This document shows positions 51,866 through 61,792 of a stretch of DNA of 64,000 nucleotides, in pieces. The stretch spans positions 124,001 through 188,000 of the forward strand of contig NZ_JAJEQE010000001.1 in NCBI RefSeq assembly GCF_020687205.1, in the 5' to 3' direction. How positions within the stretch are numbered: the first letter of the stretch is position 1; every line of letters begins with the position of its first letter. This DNA comes from Hominisplanchenecus faecis. Its GTDB lineage: Bacteria; Bacillota; Clostridia; Lachnospirales; Lachnospiraceae. Made by a program: the position numbers and the translations under genes. The notes beneath the pieces are model-generated. The model was given only the letters and a program-made list of their open reading frames with translations. It ran no database searches and was not told the origin of the DNA.

Positions 51866-52715
51866 TCTTGCCTTTTCCTTTCCAGAATTTAAATCTTTTT
51901 GTATTTACATTTTTATCCTGAAGAATAACCAGCTGTTCTTTCAGTTCTTCCGGTGTCACATCTCTGGTAAGAACACCTTTCTGTGCAATGGATACCTTTC
52001 CCGTCTCTTCTGAAACAATAATCGTCAGAGAATCTGTCACTTCGCTGATACCGACACCGGCTCTGTGGCGGGTACCAAGCTCTTTACTCAGCTCCATGTT
52101 ATCCGAAAGAGGCAGATAACAGGTTGCGGAAATAATACGGTTTCCTCTGACAATGATTGCTCCGTCATGCAGCGGTGTATTATGCTCAAAAATATTCAGC
52201 AAAAGCTGACTGGTAACCAGAGAATCCAGCTCGATACCGGTTCTTATATACTCGGTAAGCTTGGTGTTTTTTTCCAGAACGATCAGAGCACCGGTCTTTG
52301 CTTTTCCCATCTCAAAGGAGCCTTTCACCAGCTCGTTGACGGTCTTGTCGCTGAAACGTTCCTCTGCATCTTTTTCCATATCAAACGGTAGCAGCGAAGA
52401 AAGGAACTTCTTTTCGCCAAGCTGTTCCAGAGCCCTCCTCAGCTCCGGCTGAAAAATAACGGCCGTTGCCACAAGGATCGCATTGATGCCTTTGCTGACC
52501 AGAAACAGAATGGAATCCAGGTTCAGAAGTGTGGCAATAAAGATAAAAACAATCATGACCAGGATGCCCTTCATCAGAGTCCACGCCCGGGTGTTCCGGA
52601 TCCAGATCAGGATGTGGTACACTACAAAGGAAAGTATGATGATCTCCAACACATCGGAATAAGTAAACGTAAGGCTGGAAAGATAACTATGAATGAATTG
52701 TTTCATGCCCATCAT
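51822..52715 (-). CDS. cdaA: Diadenylate cyclase CdaA
   Basis: It makes c-di-AMP from two ATP. The 297-residue protein has three N-terminal membrane helices (about 15-75) and a DAC domain with the DGA motif in HDGAIIVRGN and the RHR motif in LGTRHRAGVGISE, both needed for activity. I chose the ATG at 52715, which follows AGGA; upstream in-frame starts lie within the previous gene and add residues not seen in CdaA. The gene overlaps the membrane protein gene upstream by 29 bases and cdaR downstream by 44. c-di-AMP controls potassium/osmolyte balance and wall integrity. Confidence 0.93.
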   Translation of the reverse strand: MMGMKQFIHSYLSSLTFTYSDVLEIIILSFVVYHILIWIRNTRAWTLMKGILVMIVFIFIATLLNLDSILFLVSKGINAILVATAVIFQPELRRALEQLGEKKFLSSLLPFDMEKDAEERFSDKTVNELVKGSFEMGKAKTGALIVLEKNTKLTEYIRTGIELDSLVTSQLLLNIFEHNTPLHDGAIIVRGNRIISATCYLPLSDNMELSKELGTRHRAGVGISEVTDSLTIIVSEETGKVSIAQKGVLTRDVTPEELKEQLVILQDKNVNTKRFKFWKGKGKNEENINQNKENIDQ

Positions 52716-53679
52716 GATGTTCACGTCCTTTCCTGTCGATTCTTCCCGCTTCCATTTCCTGACTGTCCTCATCGTTTCGGTGTCGTTTCGGTACTGCCTT
52801 GACATAGTAATAATAATCATTATCTTCAAACTGAAGATTTTCTATTTTGCGGTAATCCAGATTAAAAAACAACTGTTCCAGCAGAAATGCCACTGCCGCC
52901 GAGATCAATGTTCCGATCAGGATCCATAAAATCCCGATCTCCAGATGCAGCATCATGTAACCTGCCATCATCAGCACCAGATAAATGACCGTACCCGCTG
53001 CGATCGCAACTTTCCATGCATGCTTCATCGCCATCCTTCTTGCCAGAAATACAACAGCAAATACTGCCAGCAGCACAACCAGCATCAGGATCATCTCCTG
53101 CTCACTCAGAAGCGTATCGATCATTGTCTGCAGTTCTGCAAGGATCTTTTCCGCAGTGCTCTGTTTTGCCATCGCAAGATCCACCGATGCACCGCCCAGC
53201 TTTCCTATCGTCAATAACGTATAGTAAAATACCGTTCCCGCAGCCATACCTGCTGCGGACATCGTACTTCCCATCAGCCCGAAACTGATCGGTACGATAC
53301 ACGGGACATGGAAGAAAAGTCCGAGGATTGTCAGTAGCATGGCCCATGCCTGTCTCGATGCAAATGCAAAATATAAAAGCAGTACTGCCAGCAAAACGCC
53401 TCCTCCGACTGCCAGCGATGCGATTGATACGGACGCAAACTGCAGTAGTGCTGCGACAAATGCCAGTACAATCATAACATTCGGCGGCAGGATCGCACAG
53501 ACCAGTGCCAGAATCAGTTCCACAAAAATATTTCCAAAAATGCTTTTTCCGCCAATCCGACCATTGATTTGCATAAACAGAATCAACGCTGTAACAAATT
53601 TGGCAGCGGCATCGATGTAATTTCCATATTCACTGTAATATTTTTCGAATAATGTCCTGATATTATAAATTCCCTTCAC
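52687..53679 (-). CDS. Unknown polytopic membrane protein in the cdaA operon
   Basis: The 330-residue protein has about nine membrane helices (from about 25 to 275) and a charged cytosolic tail with NDYYYYVKAVPKRHRNDEDSQEMEAGR. A soluble helical insertion (about 170-195: SVDLAMAKQSTAEKILAELQTMID) sits between helices. It resembles no transporter I can name. Its 3' end contains the start of cdaA, and its own start overlaps the preceding gene by four bases, so it should be made in step with CdaA. A role in c-di-AMP control or export is possible but unproven. Confidence 0.75.
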   Translation of the reverse strand: MKGIYNIRTLFEKYYSEYGNYIDAAAKFVTALILFMQINGRIGGKSIFGNIFVELILALVCAILPPNVMIVLAFVAALLQFASVSIASLAVGGGVLLAVLLLYFAFASRQAWAMLLTILGLFFHVPCIVPISFGLMGSTMSAAGMAAGTVFYYTLLTIGKLGGASVDLAMAKQSTAEKILAELQTMIDTLLSEQEMILMLVVLLAVFAVVFLARRMAMKHAWKVAIAAGTVIYLVLMMAGYMMLHLEIGILWILIGTLISAAVAFLLEQLFFNLDYRKIENLQFEDNDYYYYVKAVPKRHRNDEDSQEMEAGRIDRKGREHHDGHETIHS

Positions 53680-54098
53680 TTTTTCCTCCTGAGATCTGTC
53701 ACTTCCAGTATTTCTATATCATCTTCATCTTCCAGTCTCTGCAGCAGCACCTGATAGTGCCGGAACAGCTCCTGCCCGTAAAAATACCGTTTCATAGTTA
53801 TCACATAGGTAAGCAGCAGACCTGCGGTCATACACAGCAGATAGCTGACGATCACTCCGGTCAGTATCCCCTTGATCTGCATACGGTTAAGCTTCTCGAT
53901 CAGCATATCCATATTGGCCACTCCCCAGAGCAGAAGTCCGATCATATATGCGACAGTAAGATAACACGCATTTTTCAGCAGCTGTACTGCCACATAATCA
54001 CTGCGATAATATTCTCTGGCTTTTTGCAGTTCCTCCCCATGGTGCTTTTCCATAACTGCAATTTTAGACATTGTTCGTATTTTTTTCTTGTTCAGCAT
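53676..54098 (-). CDS. Unknown two-helix membrane protein, first gene of the cdaA operon
   Basis: The 140-residue protein has a basic N-terminus (MLNKKKIRTMSKIAVME), two membrane helices (about 43-62 and 75-100) and a C-terminal helical segment with RHYQVLLQRLEDEDDIEILEV. AGGGG precedes the ATG. Its stop overlaps the start of the next gene (ATGA-type), so it opens a four-gene unit ending in cdaR. The family is not recognised. Confidence 0.75.
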   Translation of the reverse strand: MLNKKKIRTMSKIAVMEKHHGEELQKAREYYRSDYVAVQLLKNACYLTVAYMIGLLLWGVANMDMLIEKLNRMQIKGILTGVIVSYLLCMTAGLLLTYVITMKRYFYGQELFRHYQVLLQRLEDEDDIEILEVTDLRRKK

Positions 54099-54168
54099 AG
54101 TTACCCCTTAATGATTCCTCTGTCTTTTTTTCAGTATAACATAAAATCCGGTTTCTGAAAAGTATCTC

Positions 54169-54888
54169 TCAGCAATCCGGTTTTCCTGTACAAAGCACAA
54201 GAAAATGTACTTCTTCTGCTCCCGCCATCCAAAGCACCTTCGCCGCTTCGTCCATCGTAACCCCAGTTGTATAGATATCATCCACAAGCAGTACTTTCTT
54301 TAATTCTAACGCATTTGTCGAAGTTTTAAAAGCATTTTTCAGATTTATTTCTCTTTCTTTTCTTCCAAGACTTTTCTGCGGTATCGTTTTCCGTACACGC
54401 ACAAGGCTTTTTGTATCAACCGGGATCTGAAGCCTTTTCCCAAGACATTTTGCCAGTATTTCTGCCTGATTGTATCCCCTTTGTCTCTTTTTTCTCTTAT
54501 ACATCGGAATCGGAATGATCACATCCGGATTCCAGGTGCGGATCTCATCTCCACAGACACGCTCCATTTCCGATACATAAAATCCGGCATATTCTCTTTT
54601 GTTGTGAAATTTAAACTGATATACAGATTTCCTGATTTCTTCTTCATAGAGAAAAACAGCCCTTCCCGATGTAAAAAAATGCGTTTTTTCCTGACAGTCC
54701 GGACAATACTCTGTTTCCAAAGATGCCACCGGCTTCCCACACGTTTTACATTTCGGTCCCCTGATCGGTACTGCTTTTGTTCGACATTTCATACAAATAA
54801 GTGCCGCTTTATCTGTTAAAATATCCTGACAAAGCGGACAGCGTCTTGGATAGAGGAGCGTGATCATCTCCTCCAGTGCCTGAATCAT
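54169..54888 (-). CDS. comF: ComF family protein (phosphoribosyltransferase fold)
   Basis: The 239-residue protein has an N-terminal zinc-binding region with CPLCQD, CMKCRT, CKTCGK and CPDCQEK (about 17-65) and a C-terminal phosphoribosyltransferase domain with PP-binding VLLVDDIYTTGVTMDEAAKVL (about 197-217). ComF helps single-stranded DNA processing and primosome loading during transformation. The ATG overlaps the stop of recD2, and the pair, a helicase and ComF, make functional sense together. No other competence genes are in the window. Confidence 0.92.
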   Translation of the reverse strand: MIQALEEMITLLYPRRCPLCQDILTDKAALICMKCRTKAVPIRGPKCKTCGKPVASLETEYCPDCQEKTHFFTSGRAVFLYEEEIRKSVYQFKFHNKREYAGFYVSEMERVCGDEIRTWNPDVIIPIPMYKRKKRQRGYNQAEILAKCLGKRLQIPVDTKSLVRVRKTIPQKSLGRKEREINLKNAFKTSTNALELKKVLLVDDIYTTGVTMDEAAKVLWMAGAEEVHFLVLCTGKPDC

Positions 54889-57101
54889 AATACAAATTCA
54901 CAGATCCGCTGCCTCAGGGATGTGTAGCGTATCTGTTCATATTTATTATCGATCATTTGATTGACCGCATACGGACTTCCGACGATCGTAACGCAGGAAC
55001 GTGCTCTTGTGACCGCTGTATAGAGCAGATTGCGGTTCATCAGCATCCTCGGTCCGTTCAGCAGCGGGAGGATCACGGCCGGATATTCACTTCCCTGTGC
55101 CTTATGCACCGTCAGTGCATAGGCAAGCTCCAGCTCTTCGAGCTCTTTAAAGGAATATTCTGCAAAACGGCACTCATCAAATTCCACTGTCACCATTTCT
55201 GCATATGTATTGATCTCACGGATAATGCCCATGTCACCGTTAAAAACACCGCAGCCTTTGTCAACCGGAATCCCATATTTTCCGCGTACCTCCCACTCCA
55301 TCTGATAGTTGTTGCGGGTCTGCATGACTTTGTCACCTTCCCGTAATTTGCATCTGCCGGTATCTTTCTCATTCTTTTCCGGTGACGGTGGATTGAGATA
55401 CTGCTGAAAGATCGTATTGAGACGTTCCACACCAAGAAGCCCTTTCCGCATCGGTGTCAGAACCTGGATATCATACGGATCTGCATCTACATAAGAAGGT
55501 AATTTTTTCTGGATCAGTGTCAGTGCAACACTGATGATCACATTTGCATCTTCCCGTTTCAGGAAAAAGAAATCCCGGCTCTTATTGTCCATCACGATGT
55601 GTTCACCCTTATTGATCTTATGGGCATTTAAAACGATATCACTTCCGCCCTCCTGGCGAAAAATGTGTGTCAGACACACTACCGGAAAACATTCTGATTC
55701 TATGATATCCTTCAGGACACTTCCCGGTCCCACGGAAGGCAGCTGATCCCTGTCACCAACCAGGATCAGTCTTGTTCCAACGGTGACAGCTTTCAACAGG
55801 GCATGCATCAGATAAATATCCACCATGGACATCTCATCCACAATGATCACATCTGCCTCCAGCGGATTCTCTTCGTTTCGTTCAAACTGTTTTGGTCCTT
55901 CTTCCTCATCTGCTGCCCCGGAAATCTCCAGCATGCGGTGTATGGTCTGTGCTTCACAGCCGGTCGCCTCCTGCATTCGTTTGGCTGCCCGTCCGGTTGG
56001 TGCTGCCAGTCGCACTTCCAGACCTTCTGAGTCAAAATAATCGATCATTGCATTGATCGTTGTTGTTTTTCCTGTTCCCGGACCACCGGTCAGAACCAAA
56101 AGTCCGTGACCGGCAGCTGTAACCACTGCCTCTTTCTGAAGCTCATCGAGCTCATACCCGGAATGTTTTCCCAACTTATCCATTCGCCTGCTGATCTTCT
56201 TCTCATCGATCTTGCAGGATATGTTCAGATCATGGAGCATTTTTGCTGTATTCAATTCCGTGTAATAGGCATTGATCCCATATACGCAAATCTGCCCCTC
56301 CTGCTCTTTGAGTATCAGCCTGCGTTCTACTGCCAGATCCATGATATGTTTCTCTACCAGCTCCTGACTTACGCCCAGAAGCTCCACCGTTCTTGCCAGA
56401 AGCTCCATCTTCGGCAGATACACATGACCTTCCAGAGCGATCCTGGTCAGCACATGCAGAATACCGCTGCGGACCCGGAAATCTGAATCCGTATGGATCC
56501 CGACTTTTGAGGCTATTTCATCCGCGATTTGAAATCCAACACCATTTATATCGTCTGCCATCTGATATGGATTGTCCTGAATCACAGCGTACAGTCTTGC
56601 TCCGTACTGCTTATAAATCTTGGCTCCAAGTGTATTGGAAATACCATATTGCTGCAAAAAGATCATCGCTTTTCGCATATCTCTTTTTTCTGATACCTGT
56701 TCTGAGATCTCACGGGCCTTTTTCTCACTGATTCCTTTGACTTCCGCCAGTCGTTCCGGCTCTTCTTCCATAATGCGAAAAGTATCTTCTTTAAATTTCC
56801 GCACAATCCTGGCTGCCAGTGCGATTCCGATCCCTTTGATCACACCGGAACCAAGATAACGTTCGATCGCCGCCGTATCTTCCGGATCTTTTATTTCCAG
56901 TTTCTGGATCTGGAACTGTGTCCCGTAAACTGCATGTTCGGTATAGTGCCCGGTCGCTTCGATCAGCTCCCCTTCTGTGATCACCGGGAAGGTACCCACA
57001 CAGGTCAGTTCTTCTCCTTCGTGGTTCACAACCATAACCGTGTAACCATTGTCACTGTTCCGAAAAATCAGATGATCTATATATCCTTTTATTTTATCCA
57101 T
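54885..57101 (-). CDS. recD2: ATP-dependent 5'-3' DNA helicase RecD2
   Basis: The 738-residue protein has the long RecD2 N-terminal region with an OB-like fold and helix-hairpin-helix motifs (GVIKGIGIALAARIVRKF at about 82-99 and VGFQIADEIASKVGI at about 185-199). The SF1B helicase core shows Walker A GGPGTGKTT (about 340), Walker B VIIVDEMSMVD (about 418), GDRDQLPSVGPGSVL and the C-terminal ALTVHKAQGSEYP. RecD2 works without RecBC in replication-fork and repair processes. The start follows mreB by 20 bases. Confidence 0.93.
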   Translation of the reverse strand: MDKIKGYIDHLIFRNSDNGYTVMVVNHEGEELTCVGTFPVITEGELIEATGHYTEHAVYGTQFQIQKLEIKDPEDTAAIERYLGSGVIKGIGIALAARIVRKFKEDTFRIMEEEPERLAEVKGISEKKAREISEQVSEKRDMRKAMIFLQQYGISNTLGAKIYKQYGARLYAVIQDNPYQMADDINGVGFQIADEIASKVGIHTDSDFRVRSGILHVLTRIALEGHVYLPKMELLARTVELLGVSQELVEKHIMDLAVERRLILKEQEGQICVYGINAYYTELNTAKMLHDLNISCKIDEKKISRRMDKLGKHSGYELDELQKEAVVTAAGHGLLVLTGGPGTGKTTTINAMIDYFDSEGLEVRLAAPTGRAAKRMQEATGCEAQTIHRMLEISGAADEEEGPKQFERNEENPLEADVIIVDEMSMVDIYLMHALLKAVTVGTRLILVGDRDQLPSVGPGSVLKDIIESECFPVVCLTHIFRQEGGSDIVLNAHKINKGEHIVMDNKSRDFFFLKREDANVIISVALTLIQKKLPSYVDADPYDIQVLTPMRKGLLGVERLNTIFQQYLNPPSPEKNEKDTGRCKLREGDKVMQTRNNYQMEWEVRGKYGIPVDKGCGVFNGDMGIIREINTYAEMVTVEFDECRFAEYSFKELEELELAYALTVHKAQGSEYPAVILPLLNGPRMLMNRNLLYTAVTRARSCVTIVGSPYAVNQMIDNKYEQIRYTSLRQRICEFVL

Positions 57102-57121
57102 GAATTTCTGCTTAAATCCCC

Positions 57122-58120
57122 TTACTCTATCAGTTTGCCATTGCCGGCTGTCAGCTCCACAAATTTCCCGGTGCCGATTGCTACTGCGGTCATCGGATCT
57201 TCTGCAGTCACCGTATTAATGCCTGTTTTCTCTTCGATCAGCTCTTCCAGGCCCCCAAGTAGTGAACCGCCCCCCGTCAACACGATACCACGATCCACAA
57301 CATCGGCTGCCAGTTCCGGCGGCGTACGCTCCAGAACGCCATGTACTGCCTCAACGATCTGTGAAGTTGTCTCTTTTAAAGCATCTCTTGTCTCCTCTGA
57401 AGTCACACGAACGGTTTTCGGCAGGCCGGTAACAAGATCTCTCCCTCTTACTTCCATTACTTTCTGATCCGGACGTTCAATCGCAGTTCCAATATTGATC
57501 TTGATATCTTCTGCCGTACGTTCTCCGATCAGAAGATTATGTTTTTTCCTTACATAACGGATGATTGCCTCATCAAAATCATCACCGGCGACTTTGATCG
57601 AAGTGCTCACAACAATTCCGTCCAGAGAGATCACAGCGACATCGCAGGTACCCCCTCCGATGTCCACAATCATATTGCCGCATGGTCTGGAAATATCAAT
57701 CCCTGCTCCGATGGCTGCTGCGATCGGCTCCTCTATAATAGAAACTTCTCTTGCACCTGCCTGATAGGTTGCATCTTCCACCGCCTTTTTCTCGACCTCT
57801 GTAATGCTGCTCGGCACACAGACACTGATCCTCGGTTTGCGAAAAGACATTCTGCCGATCGCTTTCTGGATAAAATACTTCAGCATCTGTTCGGTCACGG
57901 TATAATCAGAAATAACGCCCTTACGCAGCGGGCGAATTGCAACGACATTGCCTGGTGTACGCCCAAGCATCAGTCTTGCCTCCTCTCCGATTGCTTTGAT
58001 TTTATTTGTATCACGGTCAAAGGCTACTACGGAAGGCTCTTTTAAAACAACGCCTTTTCCTTTCACGTACACCAGTATACTCGCAGTGCCAAGATCTATT
58101 CCAATATCTGTTGAATTCAT
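57122..58120 (-). CDS. MreB/Mbl-type rod-shape-determining actin homologue
   Basis: The 332-residue protein has actin-fold ATP-binding motifs: phosphate 1 IGIDLGTASILVY (about 6-18), VCVPSSITEVEKKAVEDA (about 100-117), phosphate 2 IVDIGGGTCDVAVISL (about 152-167) and adenosine VLTGGGSLLGGLEELI (about 285-300). It organises lateral wall synthesis on the inner membrane face. No mreC/mreD follows, so it may be an Mbl-like paralogue and not the main mreB. It starts after AAGGAG and leads into recD2 and comF. Confidence 0.92.
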   Translation of the reverse strand: MNSTDIGIDLGTASILVYVKGKGVVLKEPSVVAFDRDTNKIKAIGEEARLMLGRTPGNVVAIRPLRKGVISDYTVTEQMLKYFIQKAIGRMSFRKPRISVCVPSSITEVEKKAVEDATYQAGAREVSIIEEPIAAAIGAGIDISRPCGNMIVDIGGGTCDVAVISLDGIVVSTSIKVAGDDFDEAIIRYVRKKHNLLIGERTAEDIKINIGTAIERPDQKVMEVRGRDLVTGLPKTVRVTSEETRDALKETTSQIVEAVHGVLERTPPELAADVVDRGIVLTGGGSLLGGLEELIEEKTGINTVTAEDPMTAVAIGTGKFVELTAGNGKLIE

Positions 58121-58269
58121 TCCTGTGTTCTCCTTTCTCCATCAGGATCTTCCCCCTGTCTGTCCTTGGTTTATTATATACAACGGCTTTCTTCTTGAAA
58201 AGGGGTTTTTATTTTTTTCTTCTTTTCATTTTTTATTAATATTTAAGACATACTTTTAACACATTTCTA

Positions 58270-58415
58270 TTCTATACTGTAGCTGTATTAGTGAAGAGCT
58301 AATATATTTCATAACTCACACTACGCAACACCCACACGTTGCGTAGTACTCCCTCAAAATATTTTAATTTTTCTCTTTCCTTTGAAGAAGGCACCGCAGG
58401 TGTCTTCTTCATTTT
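58270..58415 (+). ncRNA. Candidate small RNA with three hairpins and terminator
   Basis: Three stem-loops follow in a row on the plus strand: TATTAG/CTAATA near 58288-58306, a perfect 9-bp CTACGCAAC/GTTGCGTAG at 58321-58346, and a 12-bp GAAGAAGGCACC/GGTGTCTTCTTC (one wobble) at 58384-58410, followed by ATTTTT. A TATACT -10-like hexamer lies near 58275. No ORF with a ribosome binding site fits. Transcription and identity are inferred; no Rfam family was recognised. Confidence 0.4.
58384..58415 (+). terminator. Rho-independent terminator, plus strand
   Basis: A 12-bp stem (58384-58395 with 58399-58410), a three-base GCA loop and a following ATTTTT. No plus-strand gene ends here, so it most likely ends a non-coding transcript. 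Confidence 0.7.
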
Positions 58416-58649
58416 TATGTCGCAAGTTCCGTTTTTTCTTTTTCAGTACAAAAGAATGAACAGAAAGTGTTACAGAGTGCCAGACGTAAAAAGACAGGTC
58501 ACATCTCCTCTTGTGTTGAAAGAAGAAATAGCCTCCACACCTCCTGCCCAGCCGATTACGCTATGGAAACGGAAAGTTTTTTAGCAAATATCTGTGGTTT
58601 GAAAAAGCTTTCCGCTTAAGCGACCCCGGGCAGGCCAGTAGCTTTTGGC
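58411..58649. other. Non-coding stretch with no recognised feature
   Basis: Short open frames cross this stretch on both strands (for example to 58584 on plus and 58561-58830 on minus), but none has a convincing ribosome binding site or protein-like composition. I see no repeat, promoter or RNA family here. Confidence 0.5.
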
Positions 58650-58934
58650 AATGTGCAAACGAAACCGCATTGTAAAACATAGTGCGTAAAATAATACAGC
58701 CATGATGAATTCGAAAACAAATCACTCTGACGGTAGCGAGGCTTCCGTCGTGAGGTTTGCGATGTTGCCGCCCCAGAGAGCCGTTGTCTGAGCCTCGAAG
58801 AGGCGAGTTTAGGCGAAGGGCTGCTAACACACGAGCGAACCGAACAGGAAACGATGCGTGTCAGGAGATTGTTTTCGAATCATCATGGCGTCCTATTTTT
58901 ACCAAACTATTTTTTACAACATTCATTTGCACAT
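58650..58934. repeat. Long inverted-repeat element with structured core (MITE-like or large ncRNA)
   Basis: Two arms of about 70 bases, 58650-58725 and 58867-58934, are imperfect inverted copies. Matching blocks are AATGTGCAAA, TTGTAAAA, ATAGT and the best part, GCCATGATG plus ATTCGAAAACAA (58699-58723) against TTGTTTTCGAAT plus CATCATGGC (58869-58889), with single-base bulges. The core of about 140 bases is GC-richer than the flanks and has its own hairpins: GACGG/CCGTC near 58729-58749 and GCCTC-GAA-GAGGC near 58793-58805; CTCTG and CAGAG can close a multibranch. No ORF with a start signal lies inside. Strand and nature are undetermined. Confidence 0.6.
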
Positions 58935-58945
58935 TAAGAAAATCT

Positions 58946-61783
58946 TCACAGATATTTCTTCACGTATTTTCCGGTATAAGACTTCTCAGCTTTCGCCACC
59001 TCTTCCGGCGTTCCTTTCGCGATCACGGTTCCTCCTTTATCACCGCCTTCCGGTCCGATATCGATGATATAATCCGCTGTTTTGATCACATCCAGATTGT
59101 GTTCGATCACAACTACAGTATTTCCGCCTTCTGCAAGTCTCTGCAGAATCTCGATCAGTTTGTGAACATCTGCAAAATGCAGTCCGGTTGTCGGCTCATC
59201 TAAAATATAAATGGTTCTTCCGGTGCTGCGTTTGGAAAGCTCCGTTGCCAGTTTGATACGCTGTGCTTCACCGCCCGAAAGTTCGGTGGATGGCTGTCCC
59301 AGGCGGATATAGGATAATCCTACATCATACAAAGTCTGGATCTTTCGTTTTATGGACGGAATGGAATCAAAGAATCCCAGTGCTTCTTCTACCGTCATAT
59401 TGAGCACATCATAGATACTTTTTCCTTTATATTTTACTTCCAATGTCTCCCTGTTATAGCGTTTTCCGCCGCAGACTTCACATGGAACATAAACATCCGG
59501 CAGAAAATGCATCTCAATTTTCAGGATTCCGTCTCCGGAACATGCCTCGCAGCGTCCTCCTTTTACATTGAAACTGAATCTTCCTTTTTTGTAGCCGCGT
59601 GCTTTCGCATCCTGTGTTGCTGCAAACAGATCTCGTATCTGATCAAATACGCCGGTGTATGTTGCCGGATTCGAACGCGGTGTTCTTCCGATCGGTGACT
59701 GGTCAATGGCGATCACTTTATCAAGCTGTTCCATACCGACAATGTCTTTGTGTTTGCCCGGAATGGTTCTGGCACGGTTCAGCGTTTTTGCCAGATGTTT
59801 ATATAAAATTTCATTGACAAGCGAACTTTTTCCAGAACCGGAAACGCCGGTCACGCAGGTCATAACACCAAGCGGAAAATCTACATTGATATTCTTCAGA
59901 TTATTTTCTGCTGCTCCGACCACTTTCAGCCAGCCGGTCGGCTTTTTGCGTACAGAAGGAACAGGGATTTTCTTTGCACCGCTTAAATACTGCCCGGTCA
60001 CGGAATCGGGACACGCCATAATTTCCTGTGCATTTCCCACTGCTACCACTTTTCCGCCATGTTCACCGGCTCCCGGGCCGATGTCAACAATGCAATCGGC
60101 AGCAAACATGGTATCTTCATCATGTTCAACCACAATCAATGTATTTCCAAGATCTCTCAGATTTCGCAATGTATTCAAAAGCTTATCATTGTCTCTCTGA
60201 TGCAGTCCAATGCTCGGCTCATCCAGAATATAGGCCACACCTACCAGTCCGGAACCAATCTGGGTTGCCAGACGGATTCTCTGTGCCTCACCTCCGGAAA
60301 GAGTACCCGTCGCTCTTGCAAGTGTCAGATAATCAAGTCCAACATCCATCAAAAAGCGGATACGTGCCCTGATCTCTTTTAAAATCTGCTTTCCGATCAG
60401 TTCCTGCTGCTTTGTAAGTGTCAGCTTTTCCATAAATTCCTGCAGTTTTTCAATAGACAGTGAGGTTATTTCATAGATATTTTTATCTCCTACTGTAACA
60501 GCCAGTGCTTCCTTTTTCAGTCTCTGACCTTTGCAGGTCTTACATGGTGTGATCCGCATGAAAGACTCATACTCCTGCTTCATCGTATCGGAACCTGTTT
60601 CCCGATAACGTCGTTCTACATTACGGATCAGACCTTCAAAAGCCACATCATAGACTCCTTCGCCTCTCTGTCCCTTGTAATGCACTTTCAGGACTTTTCC
60701 GTCGGTGCCATGAATAATGACATGTTTGATTTCCTCCGGATAATCCTGAAATGGCGTTGCAAGATCAAACTGATATTCTTTAGCCAGTGCATCCAGAATC
60801 GCTCTTGTAAAGCTTCCTTTATCTGTGCAGGACTGCCATCCGGTCACAGTGATCGCACCATCCAGAATACTGAGAGATGGATCCGGGATCATCAGTTCTA
60901 CGTCAAATTCCATCTTATATCCGAGTCCGTAACAATCCGGGCAGGCACCAAACGGATTATTAAAGGAAAAACTTCTCGGCTCGATCTCATCGACACTCAC
61001 ACCACAGTCCGGACAGGCAAAACTCTGGCTGAAACGCAGCAATTCTCCATCAATCACTTCCACAAACGCCAGACCATCTGCCAGGCTCAGTACATTTTCC
61101 AGTGAGTCCGTCAGTCTTTTTTCAATCCCTTCTTTTACCACGAGACGATCCACGACGATTTCGATATTATGCTTGATATTTTTCTCCAGTGCGATCTCCT
61201 CACTCAGTTCATACATGTTGCCGTCGATCCGCACACGGACATAGCCACTTTTTTTCGCTTTTTCCAGCAACTTCGCGTGCGTTCCCTTTCTTCCACGTAC
61301 AACCGGTGCAAGCAGCTGTATTTTGGTACGATCCGGCAGCTGCATGATCGCATCTACCATCTGATCGACCGTCTGTTTTTTGATAACTTTTCCGCACTTC
61401 GGACAGTGTACGGTCCCAACTCTCGCGTATAAAAGTCTGAAATAATCATAGATTTCTGTCACCGTTCCCACCGTAGATCTCGGATTGCGGTTGGTTGATT
61501 TCTGGTCGATGGAAATCGCCGGCGGAAGTCCTTCGATACTCTCCACATCCGGTTTCTCCATCTGTCCTAAAAACTGTCTGGCATAGGAGGAAAGCGACTC
61601 CATATAACGCCTCTGTCCCTCTGCATAGATCGTATCAAACGCCAGAGAGGATTTTCCGGAACCAGAAAGACCGGTAAAAACAATAAACTGGTTGCGTGGT
61701 ATATCAAGATCCACACTTTTCAGATTGTTTTCATTTGCCCCCCGAATCCTGATCATTGGCTGTTTCTTTTCTGATTTTTCCAT
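58946..61783 (-). CDS. uvrA: Excinuclease ABC subunit A
   Basis: UvrA is the damage-recognition ATPase of nucleotide excision repair. The 945-residue protein has two ABC modules: Walker [13 protein letters not shown] (about 38-49) and [12 protein letters not shown] (about 645), signatures [13 protein letters not shown] and [13 protein letters not shown], and both Walker B regions ([24 protein letters not shown]). Zinc-binding Cys pairs are seen in CPKCGK, CPDCG and the [18 protein letters not shown] module. Length and content are complete. It starts after AGGAGG nine bases past uvrB. Confidence 0.97.
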   Translation of the reverse strand: MEKSEKKQPMIRIRGANENNLKSVDLDIPRNQFIVFTGLSGSGKSSLAFDTIYAEGQRRYMESLSSYARQFLGQMEKPDVESIEGLPPAISIDQKSTNRNPRSTVGTVTEIYDYFRLLYARVGTVHCPKCGKVIKKQTVDQMVDAIMQLPDRTKIQLLAPVVRGRKGTHAKLLEKAKKSGYVRVRIDGNMYELSEEIALEKNIKHNIEIVVDRLVVKEGIEKRLTDSLENVLSLADGLAFVEVIDGELLRFSQSFACPDCGVSVDEIEPRSFSFNNPFGACPDCYGLGYKMEFDVELMIPDPSLSILDGAITVTGWQSCTDKGSFTRAILDALAKEYQFDLATPFQDYPEEIKHVIIHGTDGKVLKVHYKGQRGEGVYDVAFEGLIRNVERRYRETGSDTMKQEYESFMRITPCKTCKGQRLKKEALAVTVGDKNIYEITSLSIEKLQEFMEKLTLTKQQELIGKQILKEIRARIRFLMDVGLDYLTLARATGTLSGGEAQRIRLATQIGSGLVGVAYILDEPSIGLHQRDNDKLLNTLRNLRDLGNTLIVVEHDEDTMFAADCIVDIGPGAGEHGGKVVAVGNAQEIMACPDSVTGQYLSGAKKIPVPSVRKKPTGWLKVVGAAENNLKNINVDFPLGVMTCVTGVSGSGKSSLVNEILYKHLAKTLNRARTIPGKHKDIVGMEQLDKVIAIDQSPIGRTPRSNPATYTGVFDQIRDLFAATQDAKARGYKKGRFSFNVKGGRCEACSGDGILKIEMHFLPDVYVPCEVCGGKRYNRETLEVKYKGKSIYDVLNMTVEEALGFFDSIPSIKRKIQTLYDVGLSYIRLGQPSTELSGGEAQRIKLATELSKRSTGRTIYILDEPTTGLHFADVHKLIEILQRLAEGGNTVVVIEHNLDVIKTADYIIDIGPEGGDKGGTVIAKGTPEEVAKAEKSYTGKYVKKYL

Positions 61784-61792
61784 AATATCCTC

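Noticed and set aside
58561-58830. 89-codon minus-strand and 81-codon plus-strand ORFs between mreB and uvrA
   Set aside because: No ribosome binding site; the minus one runs into the structured inverted-repeat core, whose bases are explained by pairing and not by coding.
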